NCBI GenBank assembly: GCA_035299585.1
Contig: DATGWF010000093.1
Span: 1-20,788 of the forward strand
Length of the DNA: 20,788 nt
Direction: 5' to 3'
Source: DATGWF01 sp035299585
GTDB taxonomy: Bacteria; Actinomycetota; Actinomycetes; Actinomycetales; Microbacteriaceae
Within the stretch, counting starts at the first letter, position 1, and every line of letters starts with the position of its first letter. The position numbers and the translations under genes were made by a program. Below are positions 20,174-20,788 of this stretch, piece by piece. Below the pieces are notes generated by a model. That model ran no database searches and was not told where the DNA came from. It saw only the letters and a list, made by a program, of their open reading frames with translations.

Positions 20174-20788
20174 ATGGTCGTTGACAGCGAGGTGCTCGTC
20201 GTCGGTGCGGGCGTGTCCGGGCTCACGGCGGCCCGCCTGCTCGCCGGGCGAGGCGTGCGCGTGACGGTGCTCGAGGCACGCGATCGCATCGGCGGTCGGT
20301 TGCATTCCGAACGTCGGGACGGTTGGGTGACCGATGTGGGCGCGTCGTGGATCCACGGCATCGACGACAATCCGGTGTACGCGATGTGCACCGCGCTCGG
20401 CATGCCGATGCGCGAGTTCACCGTGGGCAGTTTCCAGGTCGACGGGCGACCCATCGCCTACTTCGCACCCGACGGTTCGCGGCTTCCGGCCGAGCAGGCG
20501 GCCGCCTTCGCAGCTGACGTGCACGACTGCGACCGCCGGATGGCGGCCATCATCGCCACTTGGCCGCCGGGCCGCTCGTATGCCGAGGCCGTCGATGCCG
20601 CCCTCGCCCAGACGGGATGGGATGCCGAACGTGCGCAACGCGTGCGCGAGTTCATGCAGCATCGCTCTGAGGAACAAGACGGCGTGCATTTCACCCAGAT
20701 TGACGCACACGGCCTCGACAACGAAGAGGTCTGTGGCGACGAAGTGGTGTTCCCGGACGGATACGACGCGCTCGCTGGCGGGCTGGCC
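20174..20788 (+). CDS. flavin-dependent amine oxidase, partial (cut by window end)
   Basis: Only the first 205 residues are inside the window, with no stop. The N-terminus is an FAD-binding Rossmann fold: LVVGAGVSGLTAARLL with G11, G13 and G16, then E34 at the end of strand 2, and RDRIGGRL (37-43), the standard flavin amine oxidase signature. GASWIHG (56-62) followed by NPVY is typical of the monoamine/polyamine oxidase group. Such enzymes oxidise amines with oxygen to aldehyde, ammonia and H2O2. GAGGGG in the end of the permease gene is the ribosome binding site, so it is co-transcribed with it. The substrate-binding half is outside the window, so putrescine, polyamine or monoamine specificity cannot be judged. 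Confidence 0.88.
   Translation, partial: MVVDSEVLVVGAGVSGLTAARLLAGRGVRVTVLEARDRIGGRLHSERRDGWVTDVGASWIHGIDDNPVYAMCTALGMPMREFTVGSFQVDGRPIAYFAPDGSRLPAEQAAAFAADVHDCDRRMAAIIATWPPGRSYAEAVDAALAQTGWDAERAQRVREFMQHRSEEQDGVHFTQIDAHGLDNEEVCGDEVVFPDGYDALAGGLA

Overview
The window reads as a chromosomal segment of a high-GC Gram-positive bacterium, most likely an actinobacterium of the Microbacteriaceae type. The signs are GC-rich third codon positions, an LAxTG-type (sortase E class) surface anchor, a sugar ABC importer without its own ATPase (as in actinobacteria that share one MsiK-type ATPase), several genes that look leaderless, GC-rich hairpin terminators without U tracts, and a microbial rhodopsin. 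The taxon is inferred from these features; no rRNA or tRNA gene is present.

Layout. (1) 145-836: a stress-type pair, a tiny charged protein and a DUF892/YciF-like ferritin-fold protein that overlap by one base. (2) 1034-2008: a secreted, wall-anchored surface protein. (3) 2059-3513 (-): a stand-alone AMP-forming acyl-CoA synthetase. (4) 3729-9740: an oligosaccharide utilisation locus holding a GH13 alpha-glucosidase (-), a divergent five-bladed-propeller glycosidase of the GH32/GH68 type (+), and a binding protein/permease/permease ABC operon (-). The same perfect 14-bp palindrome, TCGACGCGCGTCGA, lies in the glucosidase/glycosidase divergent region and again upstream of the binding-protein gene, so one regulator (probably LacI family, not encoded here) likely controls all parts. 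(5) 10079-13179 (-): a small alpha/beta-barrel protein and a secreted subtilase with TIG/IPT domains and a Pro/Thr repeat linker. (6) 13344-15812 (+): a DUF2256 mini zinc-finger-like protein missed by ordinary length cut-offs, then a PadR regulator directly followed by a UbiB/AarF-type kinase. (7) 16077-17561 (+): a proteorhodopsin-like proton pump with a TTG start and its own terminator, then an unrecognised seven-helix, histidine-rich membrane protein. (8) 17761-20788 (+): a small membrane protein, an HD-domain protein, an APC-family permease and a truncated flavin amine oxidase.

The most interesting links are regulatory. The PadR gene and the rhodopsin gene share a near-identical 16-nt element around their presumed promoters (CGATATATCGTTAAGG and CGATATATCTATAAGG), which suggests that PadR governs both its own PadR-UbiB operon and the light-driven pump. 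The rhodopsin is more like proteorhodopsin than like typical actinorhodopsin, and no retinal synthesis gene lies next to it. The seven-helix His-rich neighbour has no function I can name and is the best candidate for undescribed biology. No CRISPR array, insertion sequence, prophage or RNA gene was seen.
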